DNA of 54,653 nucleotides, taken from assembly GCA_046051225.1 (NCBI GenBank), contig JBJOOR010000018.1:1-54653 (forward strand), read 5' to 3'. Position numbers and translations under genes: made by a program. Shown here in pieces: positions 1 to 9,400 of this stretch (position 1 is the first letter of the stretch; each line of letters opens with the position of its first letter). Source of the DNA: CAIODY01 sp046051225. GTDB lineage: Bacteria > Bacteroidota > Bacteroidia > Chitinophagales > CAIODY01. The notes under the pieces are model-generated. The model was not told where the DNA came from and did no database searches. It was given only the letters and a program-made list of their open reading frames with translations.

Positions 1-414
1 GTTTTTATGTTGATGCAGATAATGATACGTACGGAAGCACCACAGCTTCAACACAATGCGCCGTAAATAATTCTACACCGCCTAGTGGTTATTCAACCAA
101 CAATACCGATTGTAATGATGGCGACAATACAATGCATGCTACTTTTAGTTTTTATGTTGATGCAGATAATGATACGTATGGAAGCACTACAGCTTCAACA
201 CAATGCGCCGTAAATAATTCTACACCGCCAAGTGGTTATTCAACCAACAATACCGATTGTAATGATGGCGACAATACAATGCATACTACTTTTAGTTTTT
301 ATGTTGATGCAGATAATGATACGTACGGAAGCACCACAGCTTCAACACAATGCGCCGTAAATAATTCTACACCGCCTAGTGGTTATTCAACCAACAATAC
401 CGATTGTAATGATG
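1..414 (+). repeat. Coding tandem repeat, 147-bp period, nearly three copies
   Basis: Copies start at 1, 148 and 295; the third runs to about 414 before diverging. Each encodes 49 residues of one MopE-like module. The copies differ at only a handful of bases (for example cgtacgg versus cgtatgg), whereas later modules in the same gene share only the protein motif. This indicates recent expansion or gene conversion. The array may continue left of the window. Confidence 0.9.
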
Positions 415-2570
415 CACAAGATAGTGTTTGGCATAATGGCTCATTATATATTGATGCAGACCACGATGGATATGATAATGGTTCAGCTTTAGTATGTTAT
501 GGCAATCATGTATTAACTGGCTATGCTTTTACCACCTTAGGAACAGATTGCGATGATAACAATTCTTTACTTACTACTCTAATTACTTATTACCAAGATG
601 CTGATAATGATGGATATGGTACAAATGATTTTCAAACAACTGCTTGTAGTTTAACCCCACCTTTAGGTTATGTAGCAAACAATACGGATTGCGATGATGC
701 AAACGTTAACGTTCATACTAATTCAGTTGTTGTAAGTGTATCTATTACCATTTTCCCATCTGTGATTGCTTATACTGGTCATAGTGTTACATTAACAGCT
801 TCGCCAACTAATGGTGGAACTCCAAGTTATCAATGGATAAAAAATAATATTGCAGTAGCAACTAGCTCTGCTAATACTTATACTTATATTCCTGCAAATG
901 GTGATGTAATTAAGTGTGTATTAACTAGCAGTCTAAAATGTACTATTTCACCTACAGATACTAGCAACGCAATTTCAATAATAGTTACCAATCCACCATT
1001 AATTTCTAATGATTATCCTTGCGGAGCAATAAATTGTTCGTCTAATTCAGGGCATATTGCTGGTTTGCCCACTGTAATATCAGCTTTTGATAATGGTGGG
1101 TCTGTATATGCAGGACTAGATAATAGTAAAGTTGACAATAATCCACCTGTTGGACCAAGTTTAGTGTATTATAATATGAATTGTACAGCCGCAGGAAGTA
1201 TTGGCGACCCAATATCTTCATGTCAAATTTCAGGTTCTCAAAATTCAGTATGGTACAAATTTAAAGCTCCTTCTTTTACAGCAGGTGTTACAATTCGCTC
1301 TAAATTATCTTATGGACAATTATTCATACCTGTGTTAACTGCTTATGCTATTACAGCAGGCACACCTTGTAATTCACCTACTTTTTCTGAAATTCAATGC
1401 TCATCAAATGGAGTATTGGCTTTAAACTCATCTACACTTAGCCCTTATTCGGGGCAATATATTTATGTAATGATTCAAAATAGTTCAACCGAGCCTATTT
1501 GTAATTATGTTGTAAGTATTCAAGGTATTGTACCCGATATTACCTTAAGTAATCCAACAACAACAACTATAGATGTAAACTTTCCTTCATTTACATTGCC
1601 TACACCTACTAAATATACATTATATTGGCGAAAAGTTGGTTCAAATGGCGCTTCATATATTAATCTTGCGCCTACATCAACTTACACAATTGGAGGATTA
1701 ATATCAGGCAACAATTATGATGTATGGGTTAAATACTCAAACGCAAGTACAGGCGGTACATCTAACATCTATTCATCAAAACAAACATTGGGAACAACTG
1801 TTGGTTGCGGTGGAAACCTACCTGCGCCAACCATTTCAGCAAATGGAAGCCATTGTGCATCAGTAATTGCTAATTGGACAAATCCGCCAGCTTCTATTCC
1901 TTCAAATTTATTAAGCCCAATAACAAGCTATCCCTACAGATTATTGTGGATGAGAGGCACTAGAGGCAATGTTCAAGCTTTACAAACTATTGCCCCTAGT
2001 GGATATTATATTGGTAATTTAACAATGGGACAATTATACAATGTTTTTTATAGCTATAAATGTATTGGTGGGGCTATTATGTATTCGGCTGTAAGTAATT
2101 ACACCACATGTGTAGGAACACCAAGGATTGGAACTAGCACTGAACATCATGAGTATATTATAAACAATGTTCACTATGTAGATGTAGATATAGAAGATGT
2201 TTTGGCTGCTGCCACCTACAATATTGATGTAAGCGATGGTTTAATACACGAATTTACATTAAATGAAGTAACCAATGATAATACTAATGATAACATGGAC
2301 ATAACATCTGCTGGTAATTTTGAAATATTACCTAATCCTGCTACAAATAATGTAATTATTAATTATAATTTTGATAATGCTAATACGAGGAGTATTAAAT
2401 ATCAAATAGTAGATATTCAAGGAAAATTAGTTGCTCAAAGCATCATTAATGAAGCTCCAAGTGTAGGTAGTATTAATATTGATTTAGCTCAATTTGAACA
2501 AGGCGTTTATATAGTTTCGATGCAAACAAATGGCTTTTCGCTAACAAAAAAATTAGTAGTTATTAAGTAA
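1..2570 (+). CDS. Large T9SS-secreted protein with MopE-like metal-binding repeats (5' end outside window)
   Basis: The reading frame is open from base 3, so the gene begins left of the window and only its C-terminal part is seen. Five Asp-rich modules of the type DADNDTYG...C...GY...DCND follow each other; this is the MopE-like putative metal-binding motif (PF11617-like), where acidic DxDxDG loops probably bind Ca or another metal. An Ig-like stretch, a conserved ~190-residue domain and a fibronectin-III-like domain follow. The last ~75 residues (LPNPATNN...GKLV...GVYIV...KKLVVIK) are a type A T9SS sorting domain, so the product should be exported across the outer membrane and surface-attached or released. 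The C-terminal half is paralogous to the protein at 6459-12227. The first three modules are almost identical at DNA level. The ligand is unknown. Confidence 0.85.
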   Translation, partial: FYVDADNDTYGSTTASTQCAVNNSTPPSGYSTNNTDCNDGDNTMHATFSFYVDADNDTYGSTTASTQCAVNNSTPPSGYSTNNTDCNDGDNTMHTTFSFYVDADNDTYGSTTASTQCAVNNSTPPSGYSTNNTDCNDAQDSVWHNGSLYIDADHDGYDNGSALVCYGNHVLTGYAFTTLGTDCDDNNSLLTTLITYYQDADNDGYGTNDFQTTACSLTPPLGYVANNTDCDDANVNVHTNSVVVSVSITIFPSVIAYTGHSVTLTASPTNGGTPSYQWIKNNIAVATSSANTYTYIPANGDVIKCVLTSSLKCTISPTDTSNAISIIVTNPPLISNDYPCGAINCSSNSGHIAGLPTVISAFDNGGSVYAGLDNSKVDNNPPVGPSLVYYNMNCTAAGSIGDPISSCQISGSQNSVWYKFKAPSFTAGVTIRSKLSYGQLFIPVLTAYAITAGTPCNSPTFSEIQCSSNGVLALNSSTLSPYSGQYIYVMIQNSSTEPICNYVVSIQGIVPDITLSNPTTTTIDVNFPSFTLPTPTKYTLYWRKVGSNGASYINLAPTSTYTIGGLISGNNYDVWVKYSNASTGGTSNIYSSKQTLGTTVGCGGNLPAPTISANGSHCASVIANWTNPPASIPSNLLSPITSYPYRLLWMRGTRGNVQALQTIAPSGYYIGNLTMGQLYNVFYSYKCIGGAIMYSAVSNYTTCVGTPRIGTSTEHHEYIINNVHYVDVDIEDVLAAATYNIDVSDGLIHEFTLNEVTNDNTNDNMDITSAGNFEILPNPATNNVIINYNFDNANTRSIKYQIVDIQGKLVAQSIINEAPSVGSINIDLAQFEQGVYIVSMQTNGFSLTKKLVVIK

Positions 2571-2586
2571 TAATTTAAATCTATAT

Positions 2587-2632
2587 AAAACTGCCTTTAT
2601 TTGAATAAAAAGTTTCAAATAAAGGCAGTTTT
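2587..2632 (+). terminator. Rho-independent terminator after the T9SS protein
   Basis: A perfect 19-bp inverted repeat (AAAACTGCCTTTATTTGAA and its complement) with a 9-nt loop, 17 bp after the stop codon. The stem is flanked by A and T runs, so it could act in both directions. The rest of 2571-2752 holds no gene. Confidence 0.85.
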
Positions 2633-2752
2633 ACATTAAATTAAAAGGTTTTAGTTAAAATGTATTCGCTAACAAAAACTACCTAAAAATTATTCTAATA
2701 ATATATTTCAAGTCTATATTTTTATTTTCTTTGCAGCCCTAATAATAGTAAA

Positions 2753-3805
2753 ATGAAAAAGATATTAATTACTGGTGGTGCTGGTTTTATTGGTTCACAC
2801 GTTGTTCGTTTATTTGTAAATAAATATGCTGACTACAAAATTTTCAATTTAGATGCGTTGACTTATGCAGGCAATTTGGAAAATTTGAAAGACATTGAAA
2901 ACAAACCAAACTATGTTTTTGTAAAAGGTGATATCACTGATGAGCAATTCATCAACGAATTATTTACTGAAAATAATTTTGATGGTGTAATTCATTTAGC
3001 GGCTGAAAGCCACGTGGATAGAAGCATTTTAGACCCTTTACAATTTGTAAAAACAAATGTGATTGGTACAGTTACATTATTAAATGCTGCAAAAAATAAT
3101 TGGAAAGAAAACACGGAAGACAAACGCTTTTATCATGTATCAACCGATGAAGTATATGGTACTTTGGGTGATGAAGGTTTGTTTTTAGAAACCACACCTT
3201 ACGACCCACACAGTCCGTATTCAGCCAGCAAAGCCAGTTCCGACCATTTTGTAAGAGCTTATCACGATACTTATAAATTACCAATTGTAATTTCAAATTG
3301 CTCAAACAATTATGGTTCACATCATTTTCCTGAAAAATTAATTCCGTTAGCAATCAACAACATGAAAAATAAAAAACCTGTACCTGTGTATGGTAAAGGT
3401 GAAAACGTACGTGATTGGTTGTTTGTAGAAGACCATGCACGGGCAATTGACACGATTTTTCACAACGGAAAAAATGGCGACACATACAACATCGGCGGCT
3501 TTAACGAATGGAAAAATATCGACTTGATTAATACGCTTTGCAAAATCATGGATAGAAAATTAAATCGTGCTGAAGGTGAAACTGCAACCTTAATCACTTA
3601 CGTGAAAGACAGAGCAGGACACGATTTGCGGTATGCCATTGATGCTTCAAAATTGAATAAAGAATTAGGTTGGAGTCCATCTTTACAATTTGAAGAAGGC
3701 TTAGAACGCACTGTAGATTGGTATTTGGCGAATGAAGAATGGCTCAACAGAGTTACAAGTGGTAGCTATCAAAGTTATTATGATACGCAATACGACAAGC
3801 GATAA
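2753..3805 (+). CDS. rfbB: dTDP-glucose 4,6-dehydratase
   Basis: Converts dTDP-glucose to dTDP-4-keto-6-deoxyglucose, the entry to dTDP-rhamnose and related sugars, using bound NAD. The N-terminus has the Rossmann motif GGAGFIGSH (residues 8-16). The substrate signature HLAAESHVDRS and the catalytic STDEVYG and YSASK (Tyr-x-x-x-Lys) motifs are present and correctly spaced. At 350 residues it is full length. It stands alone between two strong gene boundaries; the other nucleotide-sugar genes in the window are 26 kb away. The rfbC-like epimerase at 29145-29699 could use its product, but that link is inference. Confidence 0.95.
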   Translation: MKKILITGGAGFIGSHVVRLFVNKYADYKIFNLDALTYAGNLENLKDIENKPNYVFVKGDITDEQFINELFTENNFDGVIHLAAESHVDRSILDPLQFVKTNVIGTVTLLNAAKNNWKENTEDKRFYHVSTDEVYGTLGDEGLFLETTPYDPHSPYSASKASSDHFVRAYHDTYKLPIVISNCSNNYGSHHFPEKLIPLAINNMKNKKPVPVYGKGENVRDWLFVEDHARAIDTIFHNGKNGDTYNIGGFNEWKNIDLINTLCKIMDRKLNRAEGETATLITYVKDRAGHDLRYAIDASKLNKELGWSPSLQFEEGLERTVDWYLANEEWLNRVTSGSYQSYYDTQYDKR

Positions 3806-3859
3806 AAGCTAAAAAAAAATGCAGTACAAAAAATTGTGTAACACTAAAAACTAATCTAA

Positions 3860-5092
3860 TTAGTTGCCATATAACCAACTTTCAGGATTAAATTTTGCAG
3901 TATTTTTATAAATTTCAAAATGTAATTCTGTTTTATCTTCATCAGTGTTGGTATATACTTTACCAAGCGTTTGTTTCAACTTTACTTTGTCACCACGTTT
4001 AACAAAGGCTTCTTCAAGGTTAGAATAAACTGTAAAATATTCGCCATGTTGAACTAAAATAGCTGTATGAAATGATGGATTAGAAAAAACAGCTCTTACT
4101 TCGCCATCAAATACTGCACGGGCTGTAGCGCCAGTTTGAGTTTTAATATCAACCCCATTATTATTTACTTTTACATTAGCTAATACTTCATGCTCGGAAA
4201 CACCAAAATGGCTAACAATAAAACCACGTTCAACAGGCCAAGGTAATTTACCTTGATTGGCTGCAAAGTTATCACTTAATGCTTTTGCTTCGGGTGTTAA
4301 TGCTAGTACATGCGATGATGTTCCGCCATCTCCTTTCTTTTTTGCTGCTTCAATTTCTTTACGAATAAAATCTTCAATTAATTTATTCAACTTGGCAGCA
4401 GCTTTTTTCTTTTCTTTTACTTCGTTCATCAACTGCGATTCCTTGCCTTTTAACTCTGCTACTACCCTATCCTTTTCTTGTTTTTCTTTTTCTAAAGTTT
4501 GCTTTTGAGTTTGTTCGTTATTTAGCATTACCACCTTCTCTTCTTTTTGTCCATGAAGTTCTTGTAGTTTACCAATGCGAAGCACTTTGGTTTCTTTAAT
4601 TAAAGCGGCTTGTTGCTTTCTATAATCGCTGTATTGTTTTAAATAATTTACACGTAATAGTGCATCATTAAAATCATTTGCCGAAAAAATAAACAGCACT
4701 TTGTCTAATTCGCCATGTGTTTTATAAGCCTTTACTATCAACCTTGAATATTCGGCTTTTAGCGAATCTAATCTTATATCAAGTGTTACAATTTGTTTTT
4801 GTGTATTACCTATTGATGATTCAATATTGTTTAATTGAGCATTGTAATTCGAAATTAATTTCTGACGTGCAAATATTTTATTTTTCAAGGCATATACTTG
4901 ATTTAAGCTAAGATTTTTAGTTGCTCGTGTTTTGCTTAATTGCTCTTGTGCCTGTTCAATTTCTTCTAACAATTTTTTTTTCTTTTTTTCTAAATCATCA
5001 CGATTTGAATTTTGTGCAAATGCAATAGTACATACACATACAAATAGTATTGATAAAACAATGGAAACAATATTCTTCAAATTTTTACTCAC
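3860..5092 (-). CDS. envC: EnvC-type murein hydrolase activator (coiled coil plus M23/LytM domain)
   Basis: Signal peptide at residues 1-26 (ending AFAQ), a long charged coiled coil (about 30-250), then a LytM/M23 domain (about 280-410). The M23 catalytic pattern is degenerate: NNGVDIKT stands where an active enzyme has HxGxD, while ELHFEIY retains HxE-like residues. That matches EnvC-type activators, which bind and stimulate amidases during septum splitting rather than cutting peptidoglycan. It lies directly downstream of the DUF4292 lipoprotein gene on the same strand with a 5-bp gap, an arrangement I recall as common in Bacteroidota. Confidence 0.88.
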   Translation of the reverse strand: MSKNLKNIVSIVLSILFVCVCTIAFAQNSNRDDLEKKKKKLLEEIEQAQEQLSKTRATKNLSLNQVYALKNKIFARQKLISNYNAQLNNIESSIGNTQKQIVTLDIRLDSLKAEYSRLIVKAYKTHGELDKVLFIFSANDFNDALLRVNYLKQYSDYRKQQAALIKETKVLRIGKLQELHGQKEEKVVMLNNEQTQKQTLEKEKQEKDRVVAELKGKESQLMNEVKEKKKAAAKLNKLIEDFIRKEIEAAKKKGDGGTSSHVLALTPEAKALSDNFAANQGKLPWPVERGFIVSHFGVSEHEVLANVKVNNNGVDIKTQTGATARAVFDGEVRAVFSNPSFHTAILVQHGEYFTVYSNLEEAFVKRGDKVKLKQTLGKVYTNTDEDKTELHFEIYKNTAKFNPESWLYGN

Positions 5093-5097
5093 TTTTT

Positions 5098-5874
5098 TTA
5101 TTTTATTACTTCATATTTTTCAGGAACATTAAATGGAATTCGCTGTGGTTCATCTAATATTACTTTATTGTATTCAATTCCTAATTGATAATTATTATCT
5201 GCCTGGCTATTTATTTTCACTTTCCGTTTAAATGAAAATAACCTATCGGCAAGCAATCTATAATCGGCATAATTCATCTCATAGCTTTGGTTAATTACTT
5301 TATCTTCTAATCGTTTTTTGCTAAGCGTAAGGTTTAATGCATTTACCCAAATTATATTCTGCACTTGATTTTCAGAAGATAAAATTTTGTACGAACTATC
5401 TACTTTTTCTATCAATGGATTTGCATTTCCAAAACTTAATTCGCTGCCCGTAATTGCTCGTTGCAAAATATCAAAAGTTAAACCAGGCATGTGTGTTATC
5501 TGCTTAATGTAATTAAAATCTTTTTTGTAATATCGTTTATTAAATTTATCCATCAACCTTACAGAGTCGGGCGTAATCAATATTCTGCTTACTTCAATTC
5601 CTAAAATAGCATTTAATGAAATCCAAATTACACTATCTTTTTTCATTCGAATAATAGCATTTACAGTATTGTTATTTTTCGAATCTTCAATCTCAATTTT
5701 AGCTTTTGCAAAAAACCAATTATATTTCAAATCGGGTTGTTGCAACTTTTCTAAAATTTCATTTCGGGTCACTTTCGTCCCCTCAATTCTGGTTTTTGTT
5801 TTATGAACAGTTTTACAATTAATAAAAATAATTGCAACAACAATAAAAAGTAAAAACTTAGAAAATTGATTCAT
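5098..5874 (-). CDS. DUF4292 family lipoprotein
   Basis: The start at 5874 gives a proper lipoprotein signal (hydrophobic stretch, then FINC with Cys20); the longer frame to 5943 would add an unlikely N-terminus. The ~255-residue product has the DUF4292 layout: an early KFNWFFAKA-like strand, a middle IWISLNAILGIEVSRILIT segment and a C-terminal LGIEYNKVILDEPQRIPFNVP tail. The fold resembles LolA/LolB-like envelope lipid or lipoprotein carriers, but the family's function is not established. It probably forms an operon with the envC-like gene 5 bp downstream. Confidence 0.82.
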   Translation of the reverse strand: MNQFSKFLLFIVVAIIFINCKTVHKTKTRIEGTKVTRNEILEKLQQPDLKYNWFFAKAKIEIEDSKNNNTVNAIIRMKKDSVIWISLNAILGIEVSRILITPDSVRLMDKFNKRYYKKDFNYIKQITHMPGLTFDILQRAITGSELSFGNANPLIEKVDSSYKILSSENQVQNIIWVNALNLTLSKKRLEDKVINQSYEMNYADYRLLADRLFSFKRKVKINSQADNNYQLGIEYNKVILDEPQRIPFNVPEKYEVIK

Positions 5875-6023
5875 ATTAAAATGCTTAATTCTATTGTACA
5901 AAAAAAATAAAAGTTTTAATACCATGTAACTGTAGTTACACACAACGAATATTGAATTGTATTATTTAAAAAAAATGGTTTACTTTGTTTGAGTAAAAAA
6001 TTTAATATAAAACCTACCAATAA

Positions 6024-6452
6024 ATGAATAAAATTTTTTTTATTTTGATGATTACATGCAGCTTCTTTATAAAAAATATATGGGCACAAGCTCCTTTACT
6101 GCCAAATAAATTATACGAACAAAACCCTGTTTGGATAGGCATGATGGACGATAGCACTGCCAATTATTTTGAAACCATAAAAGCCTACGATAGTTATTTC
6201 ACCAAACACGAAAAGCCCGAAGATGAAGAAGGCGAATTGATGGGTGAAGGCAAAGAAAAGTTGGAACGTTATTTTTTTTGGCGAAAAAAGAAAATGGAAC
6301 GTGAAGCACAAGAACGCAACTGGCTTAGGTTTCAATGCAAACGAATGGAACAGTGGAAAAAAGATAACCTACCTTATGTGCAACCTGATGGAAGAATTTT
6401 AACGATGCAACAACGTGTACGAATTTTCAATCAATCACAAACCAAAAAATAA
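6024..6452 (+). CDS. Small secreted protein of unknown function, upstream of the giant T9SS protein
   Basis: 142 residues with a signal peptide (residues 1-21, ending WAQ) followed by a highly charged, Lys/Glu-rich, mostly helical body (GEGKEKLERYFFWRKKKMEREAQERNW). I do not recognise a named domain. Its stop codon is 6 bp before the start of the 1922-residue T9SS protein, so the two are almost certainly co-transcribed, and it may assist or accompany that protein at the cell surface (inference). An AT-rich stretch with TTTACTTTG at 5982-5990 upstream resembles a Bacteroidota promoter. Confidence 0.7.
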   Translation: MNKIFFILMITCSFFIKNIWAQAPLLPNKLYEQNPVWIGMMDDSTANYFETIKAYDSYFTKHEKPEDEEGELMGEGKEKLERYFFWRKKKMEREAQERNWLRFQCKRMEQWKKDNLPYVQPDGRILTMQQRVRIFNQSQTKK

Positions 6453-6458
6453 TTTAGC

Positions 6459-9400
6459 ATGAAAAAAAATCTACTCATTGCTTTATTGTTTATCTGTAAA
6501 GCCGCTACCAGTCAAATTTCTACTACAGGTTGGGTGCATAAAGGACCAACTACTTTTCCTGTAAATGCCAGCGGACAAATCAACGGCATTGGTCGTATTT
6601 CGCAATTAAAATTTCATCCAACCGATAGCATGAAAATGTATGCCGCATCGGCTTCGGGCGGCTTGTATTACAGCATTGACAGAGGAAATACTTGGAATTT
6701 ATATGCAGGTTCAACACAAATTCCGAAAACAAGTTTAGCATCTATTTGCATCGATTCATCTAACAACAACACCATTTATATGGGTTCTGGTGATGCCAAT
6801 TATTACAGCAATGGGTATGGCGTTTATAAAAGTATTGATAATGGTGCAACCTTTACTGCGGCTAACTCGGGCATGGGTAATACAGGTGTGTTTGAAATTT
6901 TACAAATGCCCCGAAACGCTGCCACATTAATAGCTGTAACTAAAGATGGAATTTTTAAAACAACAAATTCGGCATCGAGTTGGGTAAGAAAAACACGAAG
7001 CGGATTACAGATGTACGATTTGTGTATGAAGCCCAAAAGCAATGGCAGAGTGTGGTACGCTTGCAGTAGAGATACTTTTTATCGCTCAACCGATTATGGC
7101 GAAACATGGAAAGCCATCACTTCGGGTTTTGTGTTTTGGCCAGGTGGCGCAGCAAATGGACAGGGCATGAGAGTGGCAACTTCGCCAAAAGATACCAATG
7201 CCGTAATAGTGGGCATGGTGGCTAATTACGGCAGTTTTTTTAAATCGTTTGATGGAGGTACTTCTTTTGTTGTTTATAAAAATAATGCTTCGCCAAATTT
7301 GGTAGGATACAACAACACCGCAGGCGATGGTGGACAAGGCAATTATAACTATGACATTGAAATGTCGCCCACCGATACCAATATTGTTTTTATGGTGGGG
7401 CATAATGTTTGGAAATCGACCAATGGTGGCAGAGCTTGGACACAGATGACCAATTGGTATGCGTATGTACACACCGATATGCACCACATTGTGTATTCGC
7501 CTTTGTGTTACAAACGCTTGTATGATGGTAATGATGGTGGTGTGTGGATGAGTACAAATGAGGCTGGAACAAGCCTTGCATCAGCATCTACAGCATGGGC
7601 AGTAAAATCGGATGGCTTGGCTTGTAATGAAATTTCGCCAGCCGCATCAAGTAATATAGATGCAAATTATGTAAGTATTGGCACACAAGATAATGGCGAA
7701 TTATACAGGGATGCAAGTGGTTGGAAAACCAATCGTGGTGGCGATTGGTATAAATTAATGTGGTACGATTTTGCAAATTCTAAAACCGTTTATTATGCCA
7801 GCGGAAAACGTAGAGTGGTTACCAGCAGCGAATCTTACATCGGGCCAGCAACGGTGTGGAATGATTTTACGGTGTTTAAATTTAATCCGAATTACATCAA
7901 TTTATGTTTTGCTGCACGAAACGATACGGTTTGGATTTCGAAAAATATTTTGAGTGCAACACCCACTTGGAATTTTCTTTACAAAACAGGCGGCAATCAA
8001 ATTACTGATGTAGAATCATCATTAGCCGATACTAATAAATTATACATCTGCACCAAAAATGCAAAGCTGTATTACAGCAGCAATGCGCTTTCCAGCACTT
8101 CAACATTTGCACAATACAGTTTGCCATTTTCAACTTGGACAACTATTTCGTGGCTATCGAGTGTAAATAATAATTCGAGTGTGGTGTATCTTTTCACTTA
8201 TTATAAAGCGTATCGCTCCACCAATAATGGTAGTTCGTTTACTGATATTAGCACGGGCATTCCAACATCGCCCAACATTGTAAGCATTAGCTATGATAGG
8301 TTTACTAACAACGAATCAATTTTTATTACCAACACACAAGGCGTTTATTATCACAATTCTTCGATGAGTAGTTGGCAAAATATTTCACAAAATTTACCAA
8401 CGGGATGTTCGGCTCAAACTTTTTGTCCGTTCAACAACGGCTGCACATCAAGCAGCAAGCTGCGTTTGGCATTTTATGGCAGAGGATTGTGGGAAACTGA
8501 TTACAACACCACACGACTTCCATCAACCGCATTTAAAGGCGATACACTAACTTTTTGTCCAGGAATAACTGTTCATTTTACGGATACATCGTGTAACAAT
8601 GCTACTTCGTGGAGTTGGACATTTGCTGGTGGAACGCCTGCTACATCTACGTTACAGAATCCGACAGTAGTTTACAACACGGCTGGAAATTACAACGTAA
8701 CCTTAACTGCAACCAATTCGGTGGGTAGTTTATCGCTCACAAAACCAAGCTACATCAATGTTGTAAGCGATGCGATACCTGTAACCGAAGATTTTGAAAC
8801 AGCTTCATTAAAAACAAATTGGAGTTTGTATGATGATGGAAGCAATGGTGTTTTGTGGAATAGAAAAACGGCTGTAAGTGGCTTTGGTATTGGCTCGGCT
8901 TGTTATTGGTTTGATAATTATAACAACGATGCTCGTGGGAAAAAAGATGCGATTAATACTTCAAAATATGATTTATATGCTTACGATTCAACTTGGATAG
9001 CTTTTGATAGGGCATACGCTGTTTATTCTTCTGCTTATAAAGATTCGTTAGAAGTTAGAATTGCTAGTAATTGTTTAAATAATTTTACTACCGTTTACAA
9101 AAAAGGGCAAACTCAATTAGCTACTGCCCCCAACAATTCATCTAGTATTTTTACGCCTACATCAACCCAATGGAAACGAGACACCATCAATGTTTCAGCT
9201 TATGCAAAATTACATGGCGTACAATTTCAGTTCAGAAATATTGCTGGTTATGGGCAACCTATTTACTTGGATAACATAAAAATTTGGGGTAAAATAATTC
9301 CGCCAACTGCTTATGCTGGAAGAGATACAACTATTTGCAGTTCGAAAAGTATTAGTATTGGTAAGGCATCGGAAACAGATGTAACTTATTCATGGACACC

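Noticed and set aside
1..414. CRISPR-like regular repeats
   Set aside because: Period 147 bp, contiguous without spacers, and in frame inside a coding sequence.
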